Shown piece by piece: positions 16,401-24,800 of a DNA stretch of 64,000 nucleotides (position 1 is its first letter; each line of letters starts with the position of its first letter). The position numbers were made by a program, and so were the translations under genes. Below the pieces are notes generated by a model. The model saw only the letters and a program-made list of their open reading frames with translations. It searched no databases and had not been told where the DNA came from. The stretch lies in the NCBI GenBank assembly GCA_035647615.1, contig DASRND010000013.1, positions 1 to 64,000 on the forward strand, written 5' to 3'. The DNA comes from Bacteroidales bacterium (GTDB lineage: Bacteria > Bacteroidota > Bacteroidia > Bacteroidales > 4484-276).

Positions 16401-16937
16401 CTATCGTCTCAACTTAATTTTTCCCGTTTTAAAAGTAAAATACCGCTGAAAAAGATAGCTGTAAATGACCACAACAACAGCGGTAAAGGTCTTGGCAATG
16501 GTAGGCCAAAAATGCAAAACCTCCACAAAAAGTTTTAATAAAACATAGTTGAGCAACACCGAACCGCCCACCGACAAAGCGTATCGTACCAGCTGCACGC
16601 GGCCGCGCAGCGTGGAAGCCGTGAAGGTAATGTAGCGAGCAAGCAAAAACCCGGTAACAAAAGTGATAGGGAAAACGATGAGAAAAGCAGCAATGTACGG
16701 GCTGATGGCTACAAAACCTAAATGAACCACCTGCTGATCAAGAACGAAGTTGTAGATAACGAAATAAAGAAAAATATCGAGCACCAGATTGGCGCCACCT
16801 GTTACCGCATAGCGAAATGTTTCAGGCGGGATTAGCCGTCGGAAAGGCACGTAAAACCAATCGATCAGTGAACGTATTGCATCCCATAGCGTCGCAGGTT
16901 TTTTGTTTATCAAATTATCGGCTTGTTGCTTTTTCAT
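16401..16937 (-). CDS. GtrA-like membrane protein
   Basis: A 178-residue inner-membrane protein with four hydrophobic segments (about 45-62, 72-95, 110-128 and 140-160 from the chosen start). The GtrA family pattern is visible in FRYAVTGGANLVLDIFLYF near residue 40 and in ARYITF and QRYFTFK. GtrA proteins are linked to flipping or transfer of lipid-linked sugars in cell-surface polysaccharide modification. The start at 16937 (MKKQQADN) was preferred because the upstream extension contains an unrelated cysteine-rich hydrophobic leader. No glycosyltransferase partner is adjacent, so the substrate is unknown. Confidence 0.8.
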   Translation of the reverse strand: MKKQQADNLINKKPATLWDAIRSLIDWFYVPFRRLIPPETFRYAVTGGANLVLDIFLYFVIYNFVLDQQVVHLGFVAISPYIAAFLIVFPITFVTGFLLARYITFTASTLRGRVQLVRYALSVGGSVLLNYVLLKLFVEVLHFWPTIAKTFTAVVVVIYSYLFQRYFTFKTGKIKLRR

Positions 16938-17043
16938 ATTCAATTTGCAAAAATAACAGCTTTGTGACAGCCTGGCAAAGATAAATGGAAAACAAACCAC
17001 AGCTCCGACCCCAACACTCATTCGCCAATTGAAGATAACGAAC

Positions 17044-17074
17044 AAAAAAAGCCTGCTCCACGAATGGAACAGGC
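17044..17074 (-). terminator. Terminator downstream of the OmpA/TPR lipoprotein 1 gene
   Basis: Read on the minus strand, a 10-bp stem with one wobble (GCCTGTTCCA/TGGAGCAGGC), with a TTCG tetraloop, is followed by seven T. It lies 30 bp past the stop codon of the 17105-19009 gene. Confidence 0.85.
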
Positions 17075-17104
17075 CTTTTACTTAGATAGATTTTACCGGA
17101 ATTG

Positions 17105-19009
17105 TTATTGAACAATCACCATAAAATCAGAATTGGAGTAGTATTTTATGAATTCCCTGTCGCCTTTGGCCACTGACTTCATTGCTGGATCAGCTTTGAT
17201 GGCTTTTTTCAGGTTGGTATTCATCATGCTGGAATCACCAGTACGTGCACCTACGATGGCCATCAGATAATAGGTCTTGGCATTTTTGCGGGCACATTCC
17301 AAATTGGTAGCTGCTGCAGAGTTGTTGCCCGACAGCACCTGAGCCAGCGCCAGGTTGTAGTTGCATTTGGTGTTGCCGAATTTGGTGATAGCAGTTTTGT
17401 AGCTTCCTTTATGCATATCAATGAGTGCCAGGTTGTAGTTGTTGTCGACACCCATTTTGTTGGCATTCATAAAATGCGTTTCAGCTTCGTTCCAGTTGTT
17501 GTTGTAAGCATACACAACTCCCAGGTTATTCATTACCATCCCATTGTTGGCATTGAGCTGATTGGCTTTATTGAAGAAAGTCATGGCCTCATCGGTTTTT
17601 CCCATTTTCAGAGCTACCACACCGGCGTTGTTGTTAGCTGCCCAGCTTTGTGGATAGTTTTGAACGGTGGATTTATAGATAGCGTATTGTGTATTCCAGT
17701 CGTCGGTTAGTGTAGCGGCATAAAGCAACTCTTCGTTGCTGAGTTCATTAGGTTCGGAGGTGCTCATGCGGGCGATTTGGTCGTCGGTTTTCTTAGGTTC
17801 AAAAGCATTTATCTTAATCTCTGCGTGACGCAGCGGAGGCAAAATATGATCTTCGAGTTCAGGATAAATCATGATCATGTTGCGTATTTCCTGTTCGCGT
17901 TTTTCAGGATCTGACGATTTTACAACGTTAAGAATAGGCCGCTTGTCCTGGATGGTTGACGCTTCAACTTCTTGCAAAAATCCGTTCCAATCTGGCCCAT
18001 GTCCCATACGTTTAAGATTGATGTCGGTTTTTGGATTTTTAAAGCTTAACTGCGAATCTTTTTTACGCAACAGCTTCTGGAAGTTATCGAAAACTACGTT
18101 GGTAGCGGTGATAGCACGACGCTCCGAAAGTCCTTCGTTATAGGTTTCCTCGCCTTCGGGTGATGCCCAGCCATCAATTTCCATGTCGCGGATGTCCCAG
18201 CCTTGAGCAACAAAATTATTCAGGTTTTCGAGTTGTTGCATCACATCTTTTTTCTTGTTCCAGTTGTGATTAGGCAGCCATTTGTCGATGTTTTTCGGGA
18301 AGTAGATGTTAGCCATTTCGGTGATAATGGTTACTTTTTCGTAGCCGTGAGGAGCCAGATAAAGCATATCCACATCATATTCGGGAGTTACCTGATAGGC
18401 ATCCATGCGGATATTCCCACTGGCATCTTTCTGCGGATTTTCATCACCAATCTGAATGGTTCCGCGTACTTCGTTCTGCACGTCGATGCGGGTGCTGGTG
18501 GCAATAACGCCATCGGCAAGTTTCGCTTCTCCCAGGTTAATAGCTTTGGGCATTTTCATGGCATCAGCCATTGTCAACCCACTGCTAACATCGCCTTTGG
18601 GTTGAAAGGCCATTGCACTTACCATCAGCTCCGACTGATTCATAGCTGGGCTGTATGGAAACTCCTGCGAATAGGTAAAAGTGCCGCCATTGGCGTAGCT
18701 AACCGTTGTTCCGTCGCCGTTCACTTTCTCGCCTTTGAGTATTACCGGAGCGAACTGTAGTTCGCCGTCTTCGTAGGTAAGTACCGGCTGGACAAGAACC
18801 GCTGCTTTTTTATTGAAATACTTTGATGGGATAGTTCCTTTAACCGTAAAATTTACTTTCCCACCATTGGCCTCGAGAACCTCCGGTGTAACTTCGTAGT
18901 TTACGTTGTTGTAATTTTTGGCCATCTTTTTAAGCCCGTTACAGCTTACCAGAGTGACAGCCAAAATCAGCATCCCTGCAAATTTAAAGAATGTAGCTTT
19001 TTTCATCAT
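17105..19009 (-). CDS. OmpA-like/TPR lipoprotein, paralog 1
   Basis: A 634-residue predicted lipoprotein (lipobox VTLVSC, C23). After an N-terminal beta-rich domain (about 35-230), residues about 262-315 resemble an OmpA-type peptidoglycan-binding motif (DGWASPEGEETYNEGLSERR). The C-terminus is a run of tetratricopeptide-like repeats rich in asparagine (about 430-600). It ends with a conserved EFIKYYSNSDFMVIVQ. The next gene upstream is a full-length paralog with the same cysteine position and the same tail. The family seems to be a Bacteroidales envelope protein without an established function; anchoring between outer membrane and cell wall is inferred. Confidence 0.7.
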   Translation of the reverse strand: MMKKATFFKFAGMLILAVTLVSCNGLKKMAKNYNNVNYEVTPEVLEANGGKVNFTVKGTIPSKYFNKKAAVLVQPVLTYEDGELQFAPVILKGEKVNGDGTTVSYANGGTFTYSQEFPYSPAMNQSELMVSAMAFQPKGDVSSGLTMADAMKMPKAINLGEAKLADGVIATSTRIDVQNEVRGTIQIGDENPQKDASGNIRMDAYQVTPEYDVDMLYLAPHGYEKVTIITEMANIYFPKNIDKWLPNHNWNKKKDVMQQLENLNNFVAQGWDIRDMEIDGWASPEGEETYNEGLSERRAITATNVVFDNFQKLLRKKDSQLSFKNPKTDINLKRMGHGPDWNGFLQEVEASTIQDKRPILNVVKSSDPEKREQEIRNMIMIYPELEDHILPPLRHAEIKINAFEPKKTDDQIARMSTSEPNELSNEELLYAATLTDDWNTQYAIYKSTVQNYPQSWAANNNAGVVALKMGKTDEAMTFFNKANQLNANNGMVMNNLGVVYAYNNNWNEAETHFMNANKMGVDNNYNLALIDMHKGSYKTAITKFGNTKCNYNLALAQVLSGNNSAAATNLECARKNAKTYYLMAIVGARTGDSSMMNTNLKKAIKADPAMKSVAKGDREFIKYYSNSDFMVIVQ

Positions 19010-19055
19010 TTTATCATTTAGTTAATATTAATTCTTCAGTAAACAAATTTGAGTG

Positions 19056-19063
19056 CAAATATA
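19056..19063 (-). promoter_or_regulatory. TATATTTG -7 box of lipoprotein paralog 1
   Basis: On the minus strand this reads TATATTTGC, about 47 nt before the start codon. An identical box precedes paralog 2. Confidence 0.6.
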
Positions 19064-19130
19064 AAAACAAACAGACGTACGAACACTTTTTTTTAACATC
19101 TCATAATCTTTTAAAATCAACACCCAAAGC

Positions 19131-19158
19131 AAAAAAAATTCCCGGCTTACCGGGAATT
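19131..19158 (-). terminator. Terminator downstream of lipoprotein paralog 2
   Basis: A perfect 9-bp stem AATTCCCGG/CCGGGAATT with a 4-nt loop. On the minus strand it is followed by T-rich sequence. It separates the two paralogs into two transcripts. Confidence 0.85.
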
Positions 19159-19185
19159 TTTATGATTTTTTATACTTAAGCTGAT

Positions 19186-21213
19186 TTATTGAACGATTCT
19201 TACAAACTCAGCATCCTCATAATACTTCATAAATTCGCGGTCTTTTGCCGCTGTGGCGCGGTATGTAGGATTATCGTCGATAGCTTTCTGCAGGTTGTTG
19301 TACATCATCGTCTGGTTTTTGGTGCGTGCACCAACTACTGCGAGCAGATAGAAAGTAGCGGCAGTTTTGGGAGCACACTCCAGATTTTTAGCAGCATCGC
19401 TTTCTTTGCCGGCCATCAATTGTGCCAGCGCCAAGTTGTAGTCGCAGGTTTTGCCACGCATCATGTCGATGCTCTTGTTGTATTCGCCTTTAGGAATCAT
19501 CAGCACGCCCATGTTATAATCCTGTGAGATACCCAAATCCTGCGATTTTTTGAAATAACCTTCAGCCTGTTCATAGTCGCGGTTGAGGGCAGCCATTACG
19601 CCAAGGTTATTCAAAATAATACCGTTTGCCGGATCGATGCCTTTGGCTTCTTCAAGGTAAGAGGAGGCTTCCTCTACGTTGCCAAGTTTGAGCTCAGCAT
19701 AGGCGGCATTGTTATATCCGCGCCAGTCGTTGGGATAAATGCGTGTAGCCGACTTGTAGATGTTGAGCTGTGTTTTGAGGTTGTTAGTGAGCGTAGCTGA
19801 ATAAAGCAGCTCTTTGTCGTTTAGCTCGTTGGGTGTGGTTGTGGAAAGACGGGCGATATCTTCGTCAGAAAGCTTGGGCTCGAAAGCGGTAACTTTTATC
19901 TCGCTGCGGCGCAATGTAGGAAGAATATCTTCTTCCATGGTTTCGTAAATCAAAATCATGTTGCGGATCTCGGTCTCACGTTTATCTTGTCCCGACGATT
20001 TTATCACGTTCATAATGGCGCGTTTGTCGTCGAGGTTAGAGTTATCAACTTTATCCACAAACCCGTTCCAGTCTGGACCATGAGCTGTAGTTTTCCAATC
20101 CACATCATTTTTTGGCTCTTTAAATTTCACCTTAGTGGGATTTTTCTTTGCCATCGTCTTCATCTCGTCCAGCAGGTATTGCTTGGCAGCATTGGCGCGG
20201 CGTTCGCTAAGGCCTTCGTTAAAAGATTCTTCGCCTTCGGGTGAAGCCCAGCCATCGACGGTAATATCTTTAATCTCCCAGCCCTGCAGGATAAAATCAT
20301 TGAGGCTGTTGAGTTGCTGCTTAACATTATTAGCCTTATTTTCTGGCAGATTCCAGTTGAGGGCATGAAGGTTTTTGGCAAAATAAATAGAAGCTTCTTT
20401 GGCGATGAGAGTTTGTTTTTCGTAGCCTGATTTTGCCAGCAAAAGCTCACCCAAACCATAGCGGTTGCCCATGTCGTTGGAATACATCATGCGATTGGCT
20501 TCGAGGCCGCTTCGTGTAGAAGTGCTCCAGGAATTGATGTCGCGGGGCATTCCGTTTTCGTCAAGATTCCAGCGGAAGTTGGTCAGGTTGTCAGCAGCTT
20601 CCAAGCGCATGCCGGTGTAAATAACACCGTCGGCAATTTTCACCGACCCCAGCGGAAGCTGTGATTTGCTATCGACCATCGTAAGTTCCTGGTCTTGTTT
20701 CACGACTTTATTTTTGCCCGAAACATTACCAGCCATCATCAGCTCCGATTCGTTGTAATCGTGAATGTAGTCGAGTGTAGAAGAATAGGTGAATGAGCCA
20801 CCTGATTTGAAAGGAATGGTGCGATCAAGCACATCTTTCGTAGGAACCACCTTATTGTCGCCGGTCAGGTCTTTAAAATTAAACTCTACGTTTTTAGATT
20901 CGGCGCGGCGAATTTTTTTGGCTACTTTTTCACCCACGTGCATCACCGGCTCCAGCTCCAGACGTTCGGTACCATCGTTATAAACAAGCACCGGGCGTAG
21001 CTCAACAACAGCCTTTTTCTTGAAGTATTTGGGCGGATAAGTGCCTTTGATAGTGAAATCTATCTCTCCCGCATCAGTGCGAAGCACCTCAGGGGTAACT
21101 TCAAATTTGACCTTCTCGTAATTGGTAATCATCTTTTTTACACCACAGCTTCCAAGCATCATGCTCATGGCCAAAGCAATGGATAAAAATTTAAAGTTGA
21201 TTTTCATTTTCAT
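19186..21213 (-). CDS. OmpA-like/TPR lipoprotein, paralog 2
   Basis: A 675-residue paralog of the 17105-19009 product, with lipobox MMLGSC (C23), the same N-terminal phrase YEKVKFEVTPEVL, an OmpA-like motif DGWASPEGEESFNEGLSERR (about 305-325), TPR-like repeats (about 490-620) and the tail EFMKYYEDAEFVRIVQ. It is about 40 residues longer, mainly from an insertion in the N-terminal region (around 85-120, charged). The clear divergence between the paralogs means the duplication is old. Each gene keeps its own promoter and terminator, so they may be expressed under different conditions. No specific function is recognised. Confidence 0.7.
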   Translation of the reverse strand: MKMKINFKFLSIALAMSMMLGSCGVKKMITNYEKVKFEVTPEVLRTDAGEIDFTIKGTYPPKYFKKKAVVELRPVLVYNDGTERLELEPVMHVGEKVAKKIRRAESKNVEFNFKDLTGDNKVVPTKDVLDRTIPFKSGGSFTYSSTLDYIHDYNESELMMAGNVSGKNKVVKQDQELTMVDSKSQLPLGSVKIADGVIYTGMRLEAADNLTNFRWNLDENGMPRDINSWSTSTRSGLEANRMMYSNDMGNRYGLGELLLAKSGYEKQTLIAKEASIYFAKNLHALNWNLPENKANNVKQQLNSLNDFILQGWEIKDITVDGWASPEGEESFNEGLSERRANAAKQYLLDEMKTMAKKNPTKVKFKEPKNDVDWKTTAHGPDWNGFVDKVDNSNLDDKRAIMNVIKSSGQDKRETEIRNMILIYETMEEDILPTLRRSEIKVTAFEPKLSDEDIARLSTTTPNELNDKELLYSATLTNNLKTQLNIYKSATRIYPNDWRGYNNAAYAELKLGNVEEASSYLEEAKGIDPANGIILNNLGVMAALNRDYEQAEGYFKKSQDLGISQDYNMGVLMIPKGEYNKSIDMMRGKTCDYNLALAQLMAGKESDAAKNLECAPKTAATFYLLAVVGARTKNQTMMYNNLQKAIDDNPTYRATAAKDREFMKYYEDAEFVRIVQ

Positions 21214-21289
21214 AGTTCAGTTATTAATGTCAGTAAAAAAATTCAAAGTGTAAGAATTGCATGAGTTTAACCCTCAACAAAACTGTTGG

Positions 21290-21297
21290 CAAATATA
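21290..21297 (-). promoter_or_regulatory. TATATTTG -7 box of lipoprotein paralog 2
   Basis: On the minus strand this reads TATATTTGCCAAC, about 77 nt before the start codon. The box is the same as that of paralog 1. Confidence 0.6.
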
Positions 21298-21346
21298 CTG
21301 TAATTTTAGGAAAATTAGCAGCTTGCAAAGCCATTGAAAGATTTTT

Positions 21347-21883
21347 TTAAGAAATGTTATCATATCTCCCAAAAACCTCCCAAATCACAATGCCGGCACA
21401 GACAGAAATATTGAGTGAATGCTTGGTGCCGTATTGTTCTATCTCGATGCAGCCATGGCAGGCATCCACTACTTCCTGGCTTACCCCATGCACCTCGTGA
21501 CCAAATACCAGCGCAATCTTTTCCCCTTTCGCAATTTTTAATTCCTTTAGCGGAATACTATCGGTGGTTTGTTCGATGCCATAAATTCTGTACCCCTCGG
21601 CTTTCAATATTCGGAGCGCTTCCAGCGTGTCATCAAAATATTTCCACTCTACCGACTCGGTGGCACCCAGTGCGGTTTTATGAATTTCACGATGTGGCGG
21701 CGTGGCAGTGATTCCACACAGATAAATGGCCTGCATCCTAAAAGCATCGGCAGTGCGAAACACCGACCCGATGTTGTGCTGACTCCTGATATTGTCGAGC
21801 ACCACAATGCAAGACAATTTTTCTAATTGTTTGTAAGATTCGGTATCCGGGCGATTAAGTTCGCTGTTGAGTAGTTTGCGCAT
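21347..21883 (-). CDS. TrmH/SpoU family RNA 2'-O-methyltransferase
   Basis: A 178-residue SPOUT-fold enzyme that should methylate a ribose 2'-OH in tRNA or rRNA using S-adenosylmethionine. The three SpoU motifs are present: [20 protein letters not shown] (motif 1, near residue 30), [18 protein letters not shown] (motif 2) and [19 protein letters not shown] (motif 3). It lacks the extra N-terminal substrate-binding domain of RlmB-type proteins, so the target is not clear. The ATG at 21883 begins [10 protein letters not shown]; the longer frame overlaps upstream sequence of the divergent mutS. It is transcribed away from mutS. Confidence 0.88.
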   Translation of the reverse strand: MRKLLNSELNRPDTESYKQLEKLSCIVVLDNIRSQHNIGSVFRTADAFRMQAIYLCGITATPPHREIHKTALGATESVEWKYFDDTLEALRILKAEGYRIYGIEQTTDSIPLKELKIAKGEKIALVFGHEVHGVSQEVVDACHGCIEIEQYGTKHSLNISVCAGIVIWEVFGRYDNIS

Positions 21884-22013
21884 GACGGCATTATTATTAT
21901 TAAAAAAACAAAAGTACACTCTCGCGGCAAACCAGGATCACTCAGATTTCAATGTATCTGAGATGGCGAAGATGAAGATAAGAATGGAAATTGGAATAAC
22001 ATTGAATGTTGCG

Positions 22014-22047
22014 TTTGGGCGACAAAAGGGATTAAATCCTATTTTTG
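22014..22047 (+). promoter_or_regulatory. mutS promoter (TTTG ... TATTTTTG)
   Basis: A -33 TTTG at 22014-22017 and a -7 TATTTTTG at 22040-22047, separated by 22 bp. This is close to the Bacteroidota consensus. It predicts a transcript start near 22054, only 17 nt before the TTG at 22071. Confidence 0.6.
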
Positions 22048-22070
22048 CACATATCAAAACCCAAAAAGCA

Positions 22071-24695
22071 TTGGCCGACAAAACTCCCATCGAAAAAGTA
22101 GAAACCCCGCTGATGAAGCAATACAATGCCATCAAGGCGAAATATCCTGATGCACTGCTGCTTTTTAGAGTGGGCGATTTCTACGAGACGTTCGGCAGCG
22201 ATGCTATCAAAACCTCCAATATTCTGGGCATCGTGCTTACTCGTCGTGCCAACGGAGCGGCTTCGTATGTGGAACTGGCGGGTTTTCCGCACCACGCCCT
22301 CGACACCTACCTGCCCAAGCTGGTGCGTGCCGGTCAGCGCGTAGCCATCTGCGACCAACTGGAAGATCCAAAGCTTACCAAGAAAATTGTAAAGCGAGGC
22401 GTAACCGAGCTGGTGACGCCCGGAGTTTCTTACAACGACAAAGTACTCGAACACCGCGAAAACAACTTCCTGGCAAGCGTGCATCTGCTTCCGCGCTACT
22501 CAGGCATCGCCTTTCTGGATGTTTCTACCGGCGAATTTTATGCTACCCAGGGCAGCACGGAGTATATCGACAAGCTGTTGCAAAGTTTTAAGCCCAGCGA
22601 AATCATCATCCAAAAAACCAAACGCCGCCAATTTACCGATCTCTTTGGCGAAAAGCATTACATGAATACCTTCGACGACTGGGTGTTTACCGAAGATTTC
22701 TCTAAAGAATTATTGCTGCGTCATTTCAATACAACCTCGCTCAAAGGGTTTGGTGTGGAGGATATCCCCAATGGCGTGATAGCTGCCGGGGCAGCCATGC
22801 ACTATCTGGCCGAAACACACCACGACAAGGTGAGCCACATTTGCAAAATTTCGCGCATCGAGGAAGAAAAACACGTGTGGCTCGACAAATTCACTATCCG
22901 CAACCTGGAGCTGCTGCAAACGCCCAACGAAAATGCCGCCACGCTGCTCGACATCATCGATCGTACCACCACACCCATGGGCTCACGCATGATTCGGAAA
23001 TGGATTTCGCTTCCGCTAAAAATAAAAAAACCTATCGAGGAACGCCTCGACATCACGGGTTTCCTAATCGACGGCACGCAAATTTCCGGTCAGCTTCAGC
23101 AGCATCTCAAAGTAACCGGCGATCTGGAACGGCTCATCACCAAAGCAGCCACCGGGCGCATCAACCCGCGCGAGCTCGTGCAGGTTATGCGCTCCTTGTA
23201 TGCTGTGGATAACATCCGGGGCATTTGCGCCGCTGCCTCCTGCGAACCCCTGCAAAAAATTGCCGACCAGATTAATCCCTGCCATTTAATCCGCAACAAG
23301 ATTGAGCAGGAACTCCACGAAGAGCCGCCGGCCATGATCAACAAAGGGCATGTAATAAAACCCGGCGTATCGGAAGAACTCGACAGCCTCCGCGAATTGC
23401 TCTATTCGGGCAAGGATTATCTTGAAAAAATACGCTTACGCGAAATCGGAATAACCGGCATCAGCAGTTTGAAAATCAGCTTCAACAATGTTTTTGGCTA
23501 CTATCTCGAAGTTACCAATGCGCACAAAGACAAAGTCCCCGAAACCTGGGAACGGCGACAGACGCTGGTAAATTCAGAGCGCTACATCACCGCCGAGCTT
23601 AAAATCTACGAAGAAAAAATCCTGGGCGCCGAAGAAAAAATCCTCGACATTGAAACAAGGCTTTTCAACGATCTGGTGCTTAGCCTGGCCGATTACATCG
23701 AACCCGTGCAACTCGACGCCAGCCTCATCGCCCGACTCGATTGCCTGTTGTCGTTTGCAACTATCGCCATCCAAAATAAATACGTGCGTCCGCAAATCAA
23801 CGACGGCTACAAACTCGACATCCGGCAGGGACGCCATCCGGTTATCGAAAGCCAGATGCCCCCTGGCGAAAGCTACATTCCCAACGATGTTTTTCTGGAT
23901 ACCAAAAAGCAGCAGATCGTCATCATTACCGGCCCTAATATGTCGGGCAAGTCGGCGCTGCTGCGACAAACAGCGCTCATCGTACTGATGGCACAAATGG
24001 GCTGCTACGTCCCTGCCGCTTCTGCTGAGATAGGATTGGTTGATAAGATTTTTACGCGGGTGGGTGCCTCCGACAACATCTCTTCAGGCGAATCCACGTT
24101 TATGGTGGAGATGAACGAAACGGCCAGCATCCTCAACAATATTTCCAACCGCAGCCTGATCATCCTCGACGAGATAGGCCGCGGCACCTCCACCTACGAC
24201 GGCATTTCTATCGCCTGGTCGATAGCCGAATACCTGCACGAGCACCCGATGTTTCGACCCAAAGTACTTTTTGCCACGCATTATCACGAGCTCAACGAAA
24301 TGGCCTCCTCGATGAAACGCATTAAAAATTATCACGTTTCCGTAAAGGAGATCAAAAACAAAGTGATCTTTCTGCGCAAGCTTGTGCCCGGCGGCACTGA
24401 ACACAGTTTTGGAATTCATGTGGCAAGAATGGCGGGCATGCCTGCACAGGTAGTTGCCAAAGCTGAAAACCTGCTCAAGACACTCGAGAAAACGCATAGC
24501 CATGAAGAGATCAACAAAAATCTGAAGAGTGCCAGCAGAGGCAAGGACGATTTTCAGCTAAGTTTTATCCAACTCGACGACCCGCTGCTCCTGCAAATCA
24601 AAGAAGATATCGTCAACACCGACATCAATACACTCACGCCCGTGGAGGCGCTGATGAAACTAAATCAGATTAAGAACTTGCTGCGCAAAGGGTAG
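22071..24695 (+). CDS. mutS: DNA mismatch repair protein MutS
   Basis: The mismatch-recognition ATPase of methyl-independent repair. The N-terminal mismatch-binding domain has [16 protein letters not shown], with the Phe-x-Glu (F-Y-E) wedge. The ATPase has Walker [15 protein letters not shown] and Walker [17 protein letters not shown], followed by FATHYHEL. The open frame reaches back to 21867, but the family starts close to [18 protein letters not shown] promoter with its -7 box at 22040-22047 fits a TTG start at 22071, giving 874 residues, normal for the Bacteroidota MutS. Upstream ATGs at 21963 and 21972 would lie before that promoter. No mutL is adjacent. Confidence 0.92.
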   Translation: MADKTPIEKVETPLMKQYNAIKAKYPDALLLFRVGDFYETFGSDAIKTSNILGIVLTRRANGAASYVELAGFPHHALDTYLPKLVRAGQRVAICDQLEDPKLTKKIVKRGVTELVTPGVSYNDKVLEHRENNFLASVHLLPRYSGIAFLDVSTGEFYATQGSTEYIDKLLQSFKPSEIIIQKTKRRQFTDLFGEKHYMNTFDDWVFTEDFSKELLLRHFNTTSLKGFGVEDIPNGVIAAGAAMHYLAETHHDKVSHICKISRIEEEKHVWLDKFTIRNLELLQTPNENAATLLDIIDRTTTPMGSRMIRKWISLPLKIKKPIEERLDITGFLIDGTQISGQLQQHLKVTGDLERLITKAATGRINPRELVQVMRSLYAVDNIRGICAAASCEPLQKIADQINPCHLIRNKIEQELHEEPPAMINKGHVIKPGVSEELDSLRELLYSGKDYLEKIRLREIGITGISSLKISFNNVFGYYLEVTNAHKDKVPETWERRQTLVNSERYITAELKIYEEKILGAEEKILDIETRLFNDLVLSLADYIEPVQLDASLIARLDCLLSFATIAIQNKYVRPQINDGYKLDIRQGRHPVIESQMPPGESYIPNDVFLDTKKQQIVIITGPNMSGKSALLRQTALIVLMAQMGCYVPAASAEIGLVDKIFTRVGASDNISSGESTFMVEMNETASILNNISNRSLIILDEIGRGTSTYDGISIAWSIAEYLHEHPMFRPKVLFATHYHELNEMASSMKRIKNYHVSVKEIKNKVIFLRKLVPGGTEHSFGIHVARMAGMPAQVVAKAENLLKTLEKTHSHEEINKNLKSASRGKDDFQLSFIQLDDPLLLQIKEDIVNTDINTLTPVEALMKLNQIKNLLRKG

Positions 24696-24800
24696 AAAAC
24701 GTTCGGCAGTCCCCAGTCGGCAAGCAAAAGGCATTTTTAAAATATTGGTTTTGACTTTATCAAGATTTAATAAAGACCTTTTTATTAACAAAGAAAAACA

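Noticed and set aside
22032-22484. 150-codon minus-strand ORF inside mutS
   Set aside because: Lies over a highly conserved part of MutS; shadow frame.
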